Shown piece by piece: positions 1 to 7,777 of a DNA stretch of 37,627 nucleotides. Source of the DNA: an uncultured Steroidobacter sp. GTDB taxonomy: Bacteria > Pseudomonadota > Gammaproteobacteria > Steroidobacterales > Steroidobacteraceae. Position numbers and translations under genes: made by a program. The notes beneath the pieces are model-generated. The model saw nothing but the letters and a program-made list of their open reading frames with translations, was not told the origin of the DNA and made no database searches. Positions within the stretch are counted from its first letter, which is position 1. Every line of letters begins with the position of its first letter. The stretch is from NCBI GenBank assembly GCA_946478975.1, contig CAMLEO010000030.1, positions 1-37,627 on the forward strand. Direction: 5' to 3'.

Positions 1-860
1 GGCAGGGCGACTTCTCCGAGGGGCTGTATCACATCCTGGTCGGCCTGTTCAAAAAGGTGATCATCGCGGACAACCTGGCGCCGATCGCCAATCACGTGTT
101 CAACACGCCGGCCGCGGAGATCGGCGGCACCGAGATGCTGCTCGGCGTGTATGCGTTCGCATTCCAGATCTACGGCGACTTCTCCGGTTATTCCTCGATC
201 GCCCAGGGCGTGTCGAAGTGGCTGGGCATCGACCTTTCCTACAATTTCCGCATGCCGTATTTCTCGCGCAGCCCGAGCGAGTTCTGGCAGCGCTGGCACA
301 TCAGCCTGTCGCAGTGGCTGCGCGATTATCTGTACATCCCGTTAGGGGGAAATCGTCGCGGCCCGACGCGCACGTACATCAACCTGTTCCTGACCATGTT
401 GCTGGGCGGCCTGTGGCACGGCGCGAGCTGGACGTTCGTCGCCTGGGGCGCGTGGCATGGCTTGCTGCTGATCGGTTATCGGCTGGTCGGCTCGGAAACG
501 TTCGAGAAGCCGTCGGGCAGCGCGGCGCTGTCGGCTTTGCAGATGCTCGCGATGTTCCATTTCGTGTGCATCGGCTGGATCTTCTTCCGCGCCGACTCCA
601 TCGGCCAGGCGTTTGCATTGATTGGAGCGCTGGGTCACGGATTCGCGCTCACGGATTTTGCAAGCTACGCGGGCACGTTGCTGGTGTTCTTCGTGGCGCC
701 GCTGTTGATCTACGAATGGCATGTGTACCGACGCCGCGATATGACGCTGGCGCTGTCGCGGCCCGCCTGGCAACGAGTGATGATGTATGGCTACCTGGCG
801 GGCATGGTGGTGATTTTCCCGCCGCTGGCGCAGCAAGTGTTTATCTACTTCCAGTTCTGA
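1..860 (+). CDS. MBOAT family membrane O-acyltransferase (AlgI-like), 5' end missing
   Basis: This is the C-terminal part of a polytopic membrane O-acyltransferase of the AlgI/DltB (MBOAT) family, which moves acyl, usually acetyl, groups onto an exported polysaccharide. The frame is already open at base 3 (QGDFSEGLYHILVGLFKK), so the gene starts outside the window; the GTG at 57 is internal. Family marks are FWQRWHISLSQWLRDYLYIP and then GGLWHGASWTFVAWG, which holds the MBOAT catalytic histidine in a membrane segment. Several hydrophobic helices follow to the C-terminus. The next genes (an exosortase-A type acyl-CoA ligase and a tyrosine phosphatase) suggest an exopolysaccharide or surface-glycan locus, so the substrate is probably that glycan. 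The family is clear; the substrate is inferred. Confidence 0.9.
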   Translation, partial: QGDFSEGLYHILVGLFKKVIIADNLAPIANHVFNTPAAEIGGTEMLLGVYAFAFQIYGDFSGYSSIAQGVSKWLGIDLSYNFRMPYFSRSPSEFWQRWHISLSQWLRDYLYIPLGGNRRGPTRTYINLFLTMLLGGLWHGASWTFVAWGAWHGLLLIGYRLVGSETFEKPSGSAALSALQMLAMFHFVCIGWIFFRADSIGQAFALIGALGHGFALTDFASYAGTLLVFFVAPLLIYEWHVYRRRDMTLALSRPAWQRVMMYGYLAGMVVIFPPLAQQVFIYFQF

Positions 861-875
861 AGGCGGGCACACCGG

Positions 876-932
876 CGAATCGCGAAGTAGAATGTCTCCC
901 GGATCAACCCGGAGTGCTCGGCTCGCGATTCG
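876..932 (+). repeat. 10-bp inverted repeat in the ligase leader
   Basis: CGAATCGCGA (876-885) is matched perfectly by TCGCGATTCG (923-932), which ends directly before the ATG at 933. The 37-nt loop contains GGAG (911-914), the only Shine-Dalgarno-like sequence. In the mRNA this would form a stem-loop abutting the start codon. A regulatory role is inference. Confidence 0.45.
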
Positions 933-2543
933 ATGAACCTGTTGCACGACCTGTTGGATGCCTCGGCCAGCCGCTTCCCGAACAACGAAGCGCTGCGCAG
1001 CCGTGGCCACAGCACGACTTACACGGAGTTGCAGCGTCGCTCGCATTCGCTGGCGGCGGCTTTGCAATCTCACGGTGTCAGTCGTGGCGACCGGGTCGCT
1101 GTCTATTTGCAAAATCGCGCCGAGGCGGTGGAGACGGCGCTGGCATGCAGCCGGCTCGGTGCAATCTACGTCCCCGCCAATCCGTTGCTCAAAGCGCGTC
1201 AGCTGGAACATCTGTTGAACGATGCCGGCGCCGCCACGCTGATTGCCTCGCAAACGGTCGCCGCGCAAATCGAAGCTTCGCTGCCACGCTGTCCCAGCAT
1301 CAAACGGCTCGTGTGGTGCGATGCCTCTCAAGCACGAACGCCGGTTGCGCCGGAGCTCAGCATTCTTCGCTATGACGACCTGGTCACCGGCGACACCCAC
1401 GTGCAGGGCCCGGCGATCGAAGACGATCCGGCAGCGCTGCTGTACACGTCCGGCAGCACCGGTCGCGCCAAGGGCGTCGTGGTTTCGCATCGGAACCTGG
1501 TCACCGGTGCGCACACGGTCTCGAGCTATCTAAAAAACACCGCTCACGATCGAATTCTGGTCGCGCTGCCGCTGAGCTTCGATTACGGGTTGAGTCAGGT
1601 GACGACTGCTTTCACGGTCGGTGCGTGCGCGGTGCTCACGAATTTCTCCATGCCTGCAGCGCTGCTTCAGGACATGGTGGCCGAGCGCATCACTGCCTTG
1701 GCCGGTGTGCCAACGATGTGGATGCATCTGGCGTCGGCGGAGTGGCCCGCCGCAGCCGTAAAGACTCTGCGTTACATCACCAACTCCGGCGGCGCGCTGC
1801 CGGTCAGTGTGATTCGTAATCTGCAATCCCGGCTGCCGAACACACTGGTCTATTGCATGTATGGTTTGACCGAGGCGTTCCGTTCCACGTATCTGGAGCC
1901 TGCCCGGCTGGAACAGCACCTGGGTTCGATCGGCAAAGCGATTCCCGGCCAGGAAGTGCTGGTGTTGAATGCAGACGGGCACGAGTGCGCGCCCGGTGAA
2001 GTCGGCGAGCTGGTGCATCGAGGTTCGCTGGTGACATTGGGTTATTGGAACGACGTGCAGCTTACTCAGCAGCGTTTCAAGCCGCTGCCAAAACGTTTGC
2101 AGCAGCTCACGCGGGAAGAAATCGCCGTATGGTCGGGCGACCTGGTGAAAACCGACGTCGAAGGTTTCATTTATTTCGTCGGCCGGCGCGATCACCTGAT
2201 CAAGAGCTCGGGCTATCGGATCAGCCCGATCGAGATCGAAGAAGTGATCGCCGAGTTGCCGGCTGTGATCGAGTCTGCTGCGTTGGGAATTCCGGACGAA
2301 GCGCTGGGCCAGCGTGTCGTCGTCGCGGCCGTCGTGGGCCCGCAGTCACCGGCGGACATGGCGGAGCGGATCCGTCAGCACTGTCGCATGCAACTGCCGG
2401 CGTACATGGTGCCGGCTGAAGTCCATCTCATGTCTCAACTGCCACGCAACGCCAACGGCAAGTGCGACCGTACGGTGTTGACGGCGACGTTGTCGCAAGC
2501 CTCGCCAGAGCAGCCTCCGGCCGTTCGGGCCGCTCGTCAGTAA
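933..2543 (+). CDS. AMP-forming acyl-CoA ligase, exosortase-A-associated type
   Basis: The 536-residue protein is an ANL-superfamily adenylating enzyme that activates a carboxylic acid through an acyl-AMP. Visible motifs are the P-loop YTSGSTGRAKG (171-181), YGLTEAFRSTYLEP (310-323), the adenylation motif SGDLVKTDVEGFIYFVGRRD (401-420), the hinge and IKSSGYRISPIEIEEV, and the C-terminal catalytic lysine in NANGK (K510). The text NPLLKARQLEHLL near residue 83 and the YGLTEAFRSTYL form agree with my recollection of the exosortase-A-system acyl-CoA ligase family (TIGR03098) rather than generic fatty-acyl-CoA ligases. It starts 72 bp after the MBOAT gene and ends 8 bp before the phosphatase gene, so the three probably form one operon. 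The natural substrate is unknown. Confidence 0.85.
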   Translation: MNLLHDLLDASASRFPNNEALRSRGHSTTYTELQRRSHSLAAALQSHGVSRGDRVAVYLQNRAEAVETALACSRLGAIYVPANPLLKARQLEHLLNDAGAATLIASQTVAAQIEASLPRCPSIKRLVWCDASQARTPVAPELSILRYDDLVTGDTHVQGPAIEDDPAALLYTSGSTGRAKGVVVSHRNLVTGAHTVSSYLKNTAHDRILVALPLSFDYGLSQVTTAFTVGACAVLTNFSMPAALLQDMVAERITALAGVPTMWMHLASAEWPAAAVKTLRYITNSGGALPVSVIRNLQSRLPNTLVYCMYGLTEAFRSTYLEPARLEQHLGSIGKAIPGQEVLVLNADGHECAPGEVGELVHRGSLVTLGYWNDVQLTQQRFKPLPKRLQQLTREEIAVWSGDLVKTDVEGFIYFVGRRDHLIKSSGYRISPIEIEEVIAELPAVIESAALGIPDEALGQRVVVAAVVGPQSPADMAERIRQHCRMQLPAYMVPAEVHLMSQLPRNANGKCDRTVLTATLSQASPEQPPAVRAARQ

Positions 2544-2551
2544 GCTCGTCC

Positions 2552-3103
2552 ATGATTGCCCGGATATATAAAGCGATCCGTCGCCGCCTGCGCGCTCGAA
2601 AAGCACTGGCGGAAGCCCGCGAAGCTTCCCGTCGTCGCGTTCAGCAGGGCCGGGTGCAGCGCGTGCTGGTCGTTTGTTACGGAAACATCTATCGCTCGCC
2701 GTTCTGCGGGGCCTCGCTGCGCAAGCTGCTGCCGGCGGACATCGAGGTTCGCACCTCGGGCTTTCATCGCGTGGTCGACCGGCCGTCGCCGGCGCGGCAT
2801 GTGACGATGAGTCAGTCGAGAAACATCGATCTGTCCGCGCATCGTTCTTCGAGAATCACGCCCGAGGACCTGCAGTGGGCGGACATCATCGTGCTGATGG
2901 ACCGACACAACTGGGACGCTTTAGATCAAATCGGCGCGGATCATTCCAAGCTGGTGTGGCTCGGCGCGTTCGGAGCGGGAGAGATCGAAGTTCCTGATCC
3001 TTACGAGTTGGACGACGCGCACGCCCAGCGCGTGCTCGATCAAATGGAACGAGCCAGCCGCGCGCTGGCAGAAAACATCAAAGCAGCTCAGCTGGCGAGC
3101 TGA
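2552..3103 (+). CDS. Low-molecular-weight protein-tyrosine phosphatase with basic N-terminal extension
   Basis: The 183-residue protein belongs to the LMW-PTP/ArsC-fold family (Wzb/Etp type), cytoplasmic phosphatases that usually reset a tyrosine kinase controlling polysaccharide export. The phosphate loop CYGNIYRSP (C42 to R48, C-X5-R) and the general-acid loop PDPY (D149) are present. The usual second cysteine of CxGNICRS is tyrosine here. About 35 residues precede the catalytic domain and are very rich in Arg/Lys (RIYKAIRRRLRARK), which is unusual for the family. The ATG at 2552 was chosen because an upstream in-frame GTG would lie inside the ligase gene; it sits 8 bp after the ligase stop. 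The gene overlaps the convergent SGNH hydrolase gene by 16 bases. Confidence 0.88.
   Translation: MIARIYKAIRRRLRARKALAEAREASRRRVQQGRVQRVLVVCYGNIYRSPFCGASLRKLLPADIEVRTSGFHRVVDRPSPARHVTMSQSRNIDLSAHRSSRITPEDLQWADIIVLMDRHNWDALDQIGADHSKLVWLGAFGAGEIEVPDPYELDDAHAQRVLDQMERASRALAENIKAAQLAS
3088..3103. repeat. Palindromic overlap of two convergent gene ends
   Basis: TCAGCT (3088-3093) and AGCTGA (3098-3103) form a 6-bp inverted repeat around GGCG. The plus strand reads Gln-Leu-Ala-Ser-stop for the phosphatase and the minus strand also reads Gln-Leu-Ala-Ser-stop for the SGNH hydrolase, so the two proteins share the same C-terminal AAQLAS. Confidence 0.7.
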
Positions 3104-3762
3104 GCGGCCACATAACGCGTGATGGCTTGGTAGCCCGCCGGGCTGACGTGGCTGTTGTCCGAGCGCGTGTACTCGACTTTGCGCGTGCCGTTGCCCGAGT
3201 CGAGCGCGGTTTCCAGATCGATCAGTTTGATGTTTTGCGAGCGAGCGTACTCGCGCAACCAGGCATTCACGGCTTTGATCTGCTCGTTCTTCTGGCTGCG
3301 GTAATCCTGTTTGCCGAGCAGGCCGGCGACCCACGCCATGGTGTTTTCCTTGAACGTGTCTGGAATCGGAATGGTGATCTCGGTGATCAGGATCACCTGG
3401 ATGCCGGCGGCGCGTGCCTGCTCGGTCATCCAGCGATAGTTGTCCTGCGCCTTTTGTCTGGCGGCCGCCATCTTGTCGGCCGAGGCGCGCACGATGTCGT
3501 TGTAGTGTCCCCAGATCATCACCGCGTCCGGCTTGAGCGCGATCACGTCGCGTTCGAAGCGCGCGCGCAGGTCTGAGCTTTCCTGGCCGCCGATGCCTTT
3601 GTTGGTGACGGTGTAGCCCGGCAGCTTGGGCGTTTCCCATTCGGCGGCGTAGGACGCGCCGAGGATGACGAGATGTTTCGGGTTCATGGCAGGTTGAGCA
3701 AAGGCGATCGAGCAGGCCAGCAGGCCGAGCAGCAGCTGAAACAGCTTGAGTGGGGCGGTCAT
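3088..3762 (-). CDS. Secreted SGNH/GDSL-like hydrolase
   Basis: The 224-residue protein has a signal peptide (MTAPLKLFQLLLGLLACSIA, cleaved near FAQ/PA) and an SGNH esterase pattern: nucleophile Ser in LVILGASYA (S37), a block II glycine in NKGIGGQ, the GHYND block (N88) and the C-terminal DNSH pair (D202, H205). Such periplasmic esterases act on ester groups such as O-acetyl groups of glycans, which would fit the MBOAT acyltransferase nearby. Two ATGs are possible (3774 and 3762). I chose 3762 because the signal peptide then begins normally, and because a TATAAT on the minus strand (3773-3778) overlaps the upstream ATG and could even be a -10 box. It lies 25-37 bp after the YdcF-like gene and is probably co-transcribed with it. 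Confidence 0.75.
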   Translation of the reverse strand: MTAPLKLFQLLLGLLACSIAFAQPAMNPKHLVILGASYAAEWETPKLPGYTVTNKGIGGQESSDLRARFERDVIALKPDAVMIWGHYNDIVRASADKMAAARQKAQDNYRWMTEQARAAGIQVILITEITIPIPDTFKENTMAWVAGLLGKQDYRSQKNEQIKAVNAWLREYARSQNIKLIDLETALDSGNGTRKVEYTRSDNSHVSPAGYQAITRYVAAQLAS

Positions 3763-3799
3763 GACGCCGCCCATTATACAAACCCGACTACGGGCCGGA

Positions 3800-4531
3800 T
3801 CAGAACGCGCCTTTGAGCCGGTACCACAGCCAGCCGATGTATTCGTGCATGGCGAGGTCGGAGGCGAACAGCGACTGCGGCGACGGCCGCAGCTGGGCAT
3901 TGCGCCAGTCCTTCGGCCCTTGATAGTCGGTCGGCACCGGAATCGGCTCCAGGCCCTGCGCCTTCAGCACGGCGAGCGAGCGGCGCAGATGCCCGGCGGA
4001 GGTGATCAGAAAAAACGGCTCCAGCAGCATCGGGCGCAGGTTGGTGGCGCTGGCCGCCGTATTCTTCGAGGCGGTTTCCAGGATCAATCGATCGCGCGGC
4101 AGCCCCAGGCTCACCAGGGCCTCGCCCATGATCGTCGCCGTGGTCGGATCGCCGGAGACGATCACATCGCAGGCTGAGCACTGCCGGCGCAGCTCCAGCG
4201 CCATCATCACTCTGAAGGCGGAGGAGTCATTCAGCCGACCCGTCACCGGCATGTCCGGATCGTCGGCGGCGTAGCCGGTGAGCACGACGATGTGATCGAT
4301 ATTGGGATAGCCGCGGATGTCCTGCACCGCCGGATGTTCGTATTCCAGCGGGCTCATCAGCGCCGTTGCGACTGCGCCCGACGAACAAACGAATGTTATT
4401 GCGCCCGAGGCTGCGAGCAGACTCCAAGATAGCCCCCGCCAGCGAACACGACAGTAGGCGAGCAGCCCCAGAATGAACAGAACGTACGCCAGGCCAGACG
4501 GCACCAGCAACGCGCCGATGATTGACGACAT
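3800..4531 (-). CDS. YdcF/SanA/ElyC-like DUF218 membrane protein
   Basis: The 243-residue protein begins with two hydrophobic segments (MSSIIGALLVPSGLAYVLFI and a second around residues 38-58). A DUF218 domain follows, recognisable from HIVVLTGYAADD, VIVSGDPTTATIMGEALVSL, ILETASKNTAASATNL and FFLITSAGHLRRSLAVL. Members (ElyC, SanA, YdcF) are envelope proteins linked to peptidoglycan or lipid-carrier metabolism, but their reaction is not firmly known. The ATG at 4531 was chosen because the first membrane segment starts there; longer versions add a Cys/Arg-rich tail that looks non-coding. It is the first gene of a two-gene minus-strand unit with the SGNH hydrolase, and is divergent from the sugar dehydrogenase gene with only 37 bp between them. 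Confidence 0.8.
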   Translation of the reverse strand: MSSIIGALLVPSGLAYVLFILGLLAYCRVRWRGLSWSLLAASGAITFVCSSGAVATALMSPLEYEHPAVQDIRGYPNIDHIVVLTGYAADDPDMPVTGRLNDSSAFRVMMALELRRQCSACDVIVSGDPTTATIMGEALVSLGLPRDRLILETASKNTAASATNLRPMLLEPFFLITSAGHLRRSLAVLKAQGLEPIPVPTDYQGPKDWRNAQLRPSPQSLFASDLAMHEYIGWLWYRLKGAF

Positions 4532-4568
4532 ATTCGTTGTTCTTGAGCAGTGAGAAGCGAGGAATTCT

Positions 4569-5744
4569 ATGCGGATGACAGTCCGGTCGCGTACGCAACA
4601 ACACGGGCGCAAGGGTAGTGGGGGGCTGGCCTGGCTGGGTATCGGCCTGATGTTCGTGTTCAGCTGCGCGCCGGCGGCGACGGATCGCGTCTTCGGCAGC
4701 GAGCTCTACCAGCTGCGAGTGAAGACGGTTGCGGCGGGCCTGGAGCATCCCTGGTCGCTCGCGTTTCTGCCCCAAGGCCGAATGCTGGTGACGGAACGGC
4801 CCGGGCGCATGCGGATCGTCAACGCCGACGGCACAGTGTCGCCGTCGCTCAAGGGCGTGCCGAAGGTTGCGGCTCGCGGCCAGGGCGGTTTGTTCGATGT
4901 CGTACTGGCACCCGATTTCTCACAATCCCGACGCATCTATTTCTCCTTTGCCGAGCGCCGCGACGGTGGCAACGGCACGTCGGTAGCCCGCGCGAAATTG
5001 GGCGACACCCAGCTGACCCAGGTCGAAGTGATATTTCGCCAGCTCCCCGCTGTGGACAGCCACGGACATTTCGGCGGACGCCTGGTGTTCGCGCGCGATG
5101 GCTCGCTGTTTGTGACTTTGGGTGAGCGGCAGAAGAAGGAGTTCTCGGTCCGTGCGCAGGATCTGGAATCTCACTTCGGCAAGGTTGTGCGTATCAATCC
5201 GGACGGTGGCGCCCCGGCGGATAATCCGTTTCTGACCGTTCCGGGCGCGAGGCCGGAGATCTGGACCTATGGCCATCGCAACGTGCAAGGCGCGGCGTTG
5301 CATCCGGAGACGGGCGAATTGTGGACCACCGAGCACGGGCCCAAGGGCGGTGACGAGCTCAATCGTTCCAAAGCCGGCGCCAACTACGGCTGGCCGCTCG
5401 TGACTTACGGCATCGGCTATAACGGCGACAAGATCGGCGTCGGCGAGCAGCGGGCGGGCATCGAGCCGCCGGTGCATTACTGGGTGCCGTCGATCGGCAC
5501 CAGCGGCCTGACGTTCTACACCGGCGATCGTTTCAGCCGCTGGCGAGGACAGCTGTTCGCTGGGGCGCTATACGGATTGGTGGTGCGGCTCGAATTGCGA
5601 GACAACCAGGTCGTGCACGAGGAGCGGCTGCTGAGCGATCTGAATCAACGCATCCGCGATGTCAGAGAGGGGCCGGACGGTTTGTTATATGTGCTGACGG
5701 ACAGCGATGAAGGAGAGTTGCTGTCCATCGCCCCAGAACAGTGA
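4569..5744 (+). CDS. PQQ-dependent soluble aldose (glucose/sorbosone-type) dehydrogenase
   Basis: The 391-residue protein is a six-bladed beta-propeller of the GSDH/YliI family, which oxidises aldose sugars with pyrroloquinoline quinone in the periplasm. Family marks are HPWSLAFLPQGRMLVTERPG (60-79), HFGGRL with the catalytic-type histidine (H167), YGHRNVQG (235-241) and EHGPKGGDELN (255-265). The N-terminus is basic and then hydrophobic (GLAWLGIGLMFVFSCAPA). It may be a cleaved signal peptide or, less certainly because of the Phe in VFSC, a lipobox. The start is supported by GAGGA at 4559-4563, five bases before the ATG. No PQQ biosynthesis gene is visible in the window. Confidence 0.85.
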   Translation: MRMTVRSRTQQHGRKGSGGLAWLGIGLMFVFSCAPAATDRVFGSELYQLRVKTVAAGLEHPWSLAFLPQGRMLVTERPGRMRIVNADGTVSPSLKGVPKVAARGQGGLFDVVLAPDFSQSRRIYFSFAERRDGGNGTSVARAKLGDTQLTQVEVIFRQLPAVDSHGHFGGRLVFARDGSLFVTLGERQKKEFSVRAQDLESHFGKVVRINPDGGAPADNPFLTVPGARPEIWTYGHRNVQGAALHPETGELWTTEHGPKGGDELNRSKAGANYGWPLVTYGIGYNGDKIGVGEQRAGIEPPVHYWVPSIGTSGLTFYTGDRFSRWRGQLFAGALYGLVVRLELRDNQVVHEERLLSDLNQRIRDVREGPDGLLYVLTDSDEGELLSIAPEQ

Positions 5745-5763
5745 GGGGGCCTTCGGCCCCCTC
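5743..5763. terminator. Bidirectional hairpin between convergent genes
   Basis: GAGGGGGCC (5743-5751) and GGCCCCCTC (5755-5763) form a perfect 9-bp stem with a 3-nt loop. It begins inside the stop codon of the sugar dehydrogenase and lies 6 bp from the end of glrR. There is no real T-run on either side, so termination strength is uncertain. Confidence 0.65.
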
Positions 5764-5769
5764 TAAACA

Positions 5770-7119
5770 TCATCTTTGCTTGAAGTCTTCCGGCGTCAGC
5801 TGGTGGCGCGCGAGCAGCTTGTAGAAGTCCGTGCGATTGCGCTTCGCCAGGCGCGCGGCCTGACTCACGTTGCCGCCAGTGATCTGCAGGATCTGCGACA
5901 GATAGTTGCGAGTGAACTCATCGCGCGCCTCATCGAACGAGGGCAGGCGAGTCGGGCCGCCGCCCAGTGCAGCCTGCACCAGCTCGGCGCTGATGATGGG
6001 ACTGGTGGCGAGCGCGACGTTCTGGCGCACGACGTTTTCCAGCTGCCGCACGTTGCCCGGCCAGTCGGCGCTGACCAGCAGCTCGACCGCTTCCGGCGCG
6101 TAGATGTGACGTTGCTCGCCCGTTTCCTGCGCGACCTTCTCGAGGAAGTGCGACACCAGCAGCGGCACGTCTTCGCGGCGCTTGGCGAGCGAGGGCATTT
6201 CGATGTGCACGACGTTGAGGCGGTAATACAGATCCTCGCGGAAGTGCCCACCCATGATCAGTTGTTTCAAATCGCGGTGAGTCGCGGAGATGATGCGCAC
6301 GTTGACCGTCTTCGCATCGGTGCTGCCGACCGGGCGCACCTGGTTCTCCTGCAACACGCGCAGCAGCTTGACCTGCAGGCGCATTGGCATATCGCCGATT
6401 TCATCCAGCAGCAGCGTGCCGCCGTCGGCAGCCTGGAACAGTCCGCCGTGCTCGCGAATGGCGCCGGTGAACGCGCCTTTCACGTGACCGAACAATTCGC
6501 TTTCGAGCAGATTCTCGGCCATGGCGCTGCAGTTGATCGCCACGAACGGACGATTGCGACGCGGGCTGGCCTTGTGAATCGCGCGCGCCAACAGTTCTTT
6601 GCCGGTGCCGCTTTCGCCAGTGATCATCACGCGTGCGTCGGTGCCGGCGACCATGTGAGCCTGCGCCAGGCGCTCTTCCATCACAGCGCTGCGAGTGATG
6701 ATTTCGCTGCGCCAGTCTTCGGTCGTGTCCGCGAAGCCCGAGACCTTCAGTGCCTTCTGCACCTGGTCCAGCAGCTCCTGTTTGTCGACCGGCTTGGTGA
6801 GGAACGCGAACGCGCCGCTCTGGGTCGCCTGCACGGCGTCCGGAATGGTGCCGTGTGCGGTGAGGATGATCACGCGCAGCCCGGGCGCGCGACTTTGTAT
6901 CTCTTTGAGCAGGCCGATGCCGTCCATCTGGTCCATGCGCAGATCGGTGATCACCAGATCCGGGCGCACACGGGCCAGGGCGGCGAGGGCGGCGGCGGCG
7001 CTTTCGACCGCGTCGACCTCATAGTTTTCGGCACGCAGACGAATCGTGAGCAGCCGAAGCAGCCCCGGATCGTCATCAACGACTAGCAGGCGGGCTTTGC
7101 GTTTCACTTGGGGCGGCAT
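5770..7119 (-). CDS. glrR: Sigma-54-dependent response regulator GlrR (QseF)
   Basis: The 449-residue protein is an NtrC-type activator. Residues 10-125 form a receiver domain with acidic pocket VVDDDPG (D15-D17), phospho-acceptor D59 in ITDLRM and K109. An AAA+ domain follows with Walker A GESGTGKE (168-175), the sigma-54 contact loop GAFTGA (215-220) and Walker B LLLDE (236-240). A Fis-type helix-turn-helix ends the protein. The C-terminal text RNRTDFYKLLARHQLTPEDF closely follows what I recall of E. coli GlrR, and length agrees (444 in E. coli). In enterobacteria GlrR activates the small RNA gene glmY and rpoE. The ATG at 7119 was chosen because the receiver domain follows at once; it overlaps the end of the upstream lipoprotein gene by 44 bases. 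It is the last gene of the glrK/qseG-like/glrR operon. Confidence 0.92.
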   Translation of the reverse strand: MPPQVKRKARLLVVDDDPGLLRLLTIRLRAENYEVDAVESAAAALAALARVRPDLVITDLRMDQMDGIGLLKEIQSRAPGLRVIILTAHGTIPDAVQATQSGAFAFLTKPVDKQELLDQVQKALKVSGFADTTEDWRSEIITRSAVMEERLAQAHMVAGTDARVMITGESGTGKELLARAIHKASPRRNRPFVAINCSAMAENLLESELFGHVKGAFTGAIREHGGLFQAADGGTLLLDEIGDMPMRLQVKLLRVLQENQVRPVGSTDAKTVNVRIISATHRDLKQLIMGGHFREDLYYRLNVVHIEMPSLAKRREDVPLLVSHFLEKVAQETGEQRHIYAPEAVELLVSADWPGNVRQLENVVRQNVALATSPIISAELVQAALGGGPTRLPSFDEARDEFTRNYLSQILQITGGNVSQAARLAKRNRTDFYKLLARHQLTPEDFKQR

Positions 7120-7771
7120 CGCGATTGCCAGGGGGCGTGGGACTGCGTTCAATGATAGACCTCTCGATTTCTTTGATCGCGTCCAGCTTCTGCTGGGCTT
7201 CGGCGAGAGCACGGCGCAGACGTGCGTTCTCCTCGATCTGCGCCTGAATGCGCTTATCCGAGTTTGCCTGCGTGCGACTACGATCGTCTATTGTCGCAAG
7301 CAAACGACGATTTTCGGCCTCGAGCTTCAATCTAACATTGGTTTCGTGCAGCAACACCGCAGCGAGCGTGCGCTCGTCCTGCGTCATTCGCTCCGGCGTG
7401 GCAAGCAGCGTTTCCAGCAAACGTTTGCCCTCGTTGGGACTACTTGCCGGATGGCCGGGAGTCACCAGGGCAACCGCGTAACGCAGCGTGCTGGCGGTGG
7501 TGGGAGCGCGCGTGTATTCGCGCTCGACCTCATAAAACACGTCGGCCTGGCGCGCCGGGTCCGGCGTGCTCAGGTTTTGCATTATGTCCAGATAACCCTG
7601 CGGGATTCCGGCAGCGCTGTTCGGCGTGGCGGGCGCGGGCGCGGGATTGGCCGCCGCCTGCGCTTCCTTGCGCAGTTGTTCGGTCAGCTCGCACGCCTGC
7701 AGCGATAACGCCGCCAGCGAGGTGGCCAGCACCCGTGCCAGCACCACTGTTGTTCGTTGACTGGGTTTCAT
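7076..7771 (-). CDS. QseG-like coiled-coil lipoprotein
   Basis: The 231-residue protein starts with a lipoprotein signal ending in LSLQAC (C27), then has a Pro/Ala-rich linker. A helical region with heptad-like Leu/Glu/Arg spacing follows (roughly residues 150-210, for example EAENRRLLATIDDRSRTQAN). It sits between the glrK-like kinase gene (6 bp upstream) and glrR (44-base overlap), exactly where enterobacteria have qseG, an outer-membrane lipoprotein that links to the GlrK kinase. Sequence similarity to QseG cannot be judged by eye, so the name rests on position, length and lipoprotein nature. Confidence 0.72.
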   Translation of the reverse strand: MKPSQRTTVVLARVLATSLAALSLQACELTEQLRKEAQAAANPAPAPATPNSAAGIPQGYLDIMQNLSTPDPARQADVFYEVEREYTRAPTTASTLRYAVALVTPGHPASSPNEGKRLLETLLATPERMTQDERTLAAVLLHETNVRLKLEAENRRLLATIDDRSRTQANSDKRIQAQIEENARLRRALAEAQQKLDAIKEIERSIIERSPTPPGNRDAAPSETQSPPASR

Positions 7772-7777
7772 GGGCGG

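Noticed and set aside
57..860. GTG at 57 as the true start of the MBOAT gene.
   Set aside because: The frame is open to base 3 and the upstream residues (QGDFSEGLYHILVGLFKK) continue the family sequence, so the gene is cut by the window edge.
3773..3778. Minus-strand TATAAT as a promoter of the SGNH hydrolase gene.
   Set aside because: No -35 box is seen at the right distance, and the gene lies just after the YdcF-like gene, so co-transcription is simpler; kept only as a remark.
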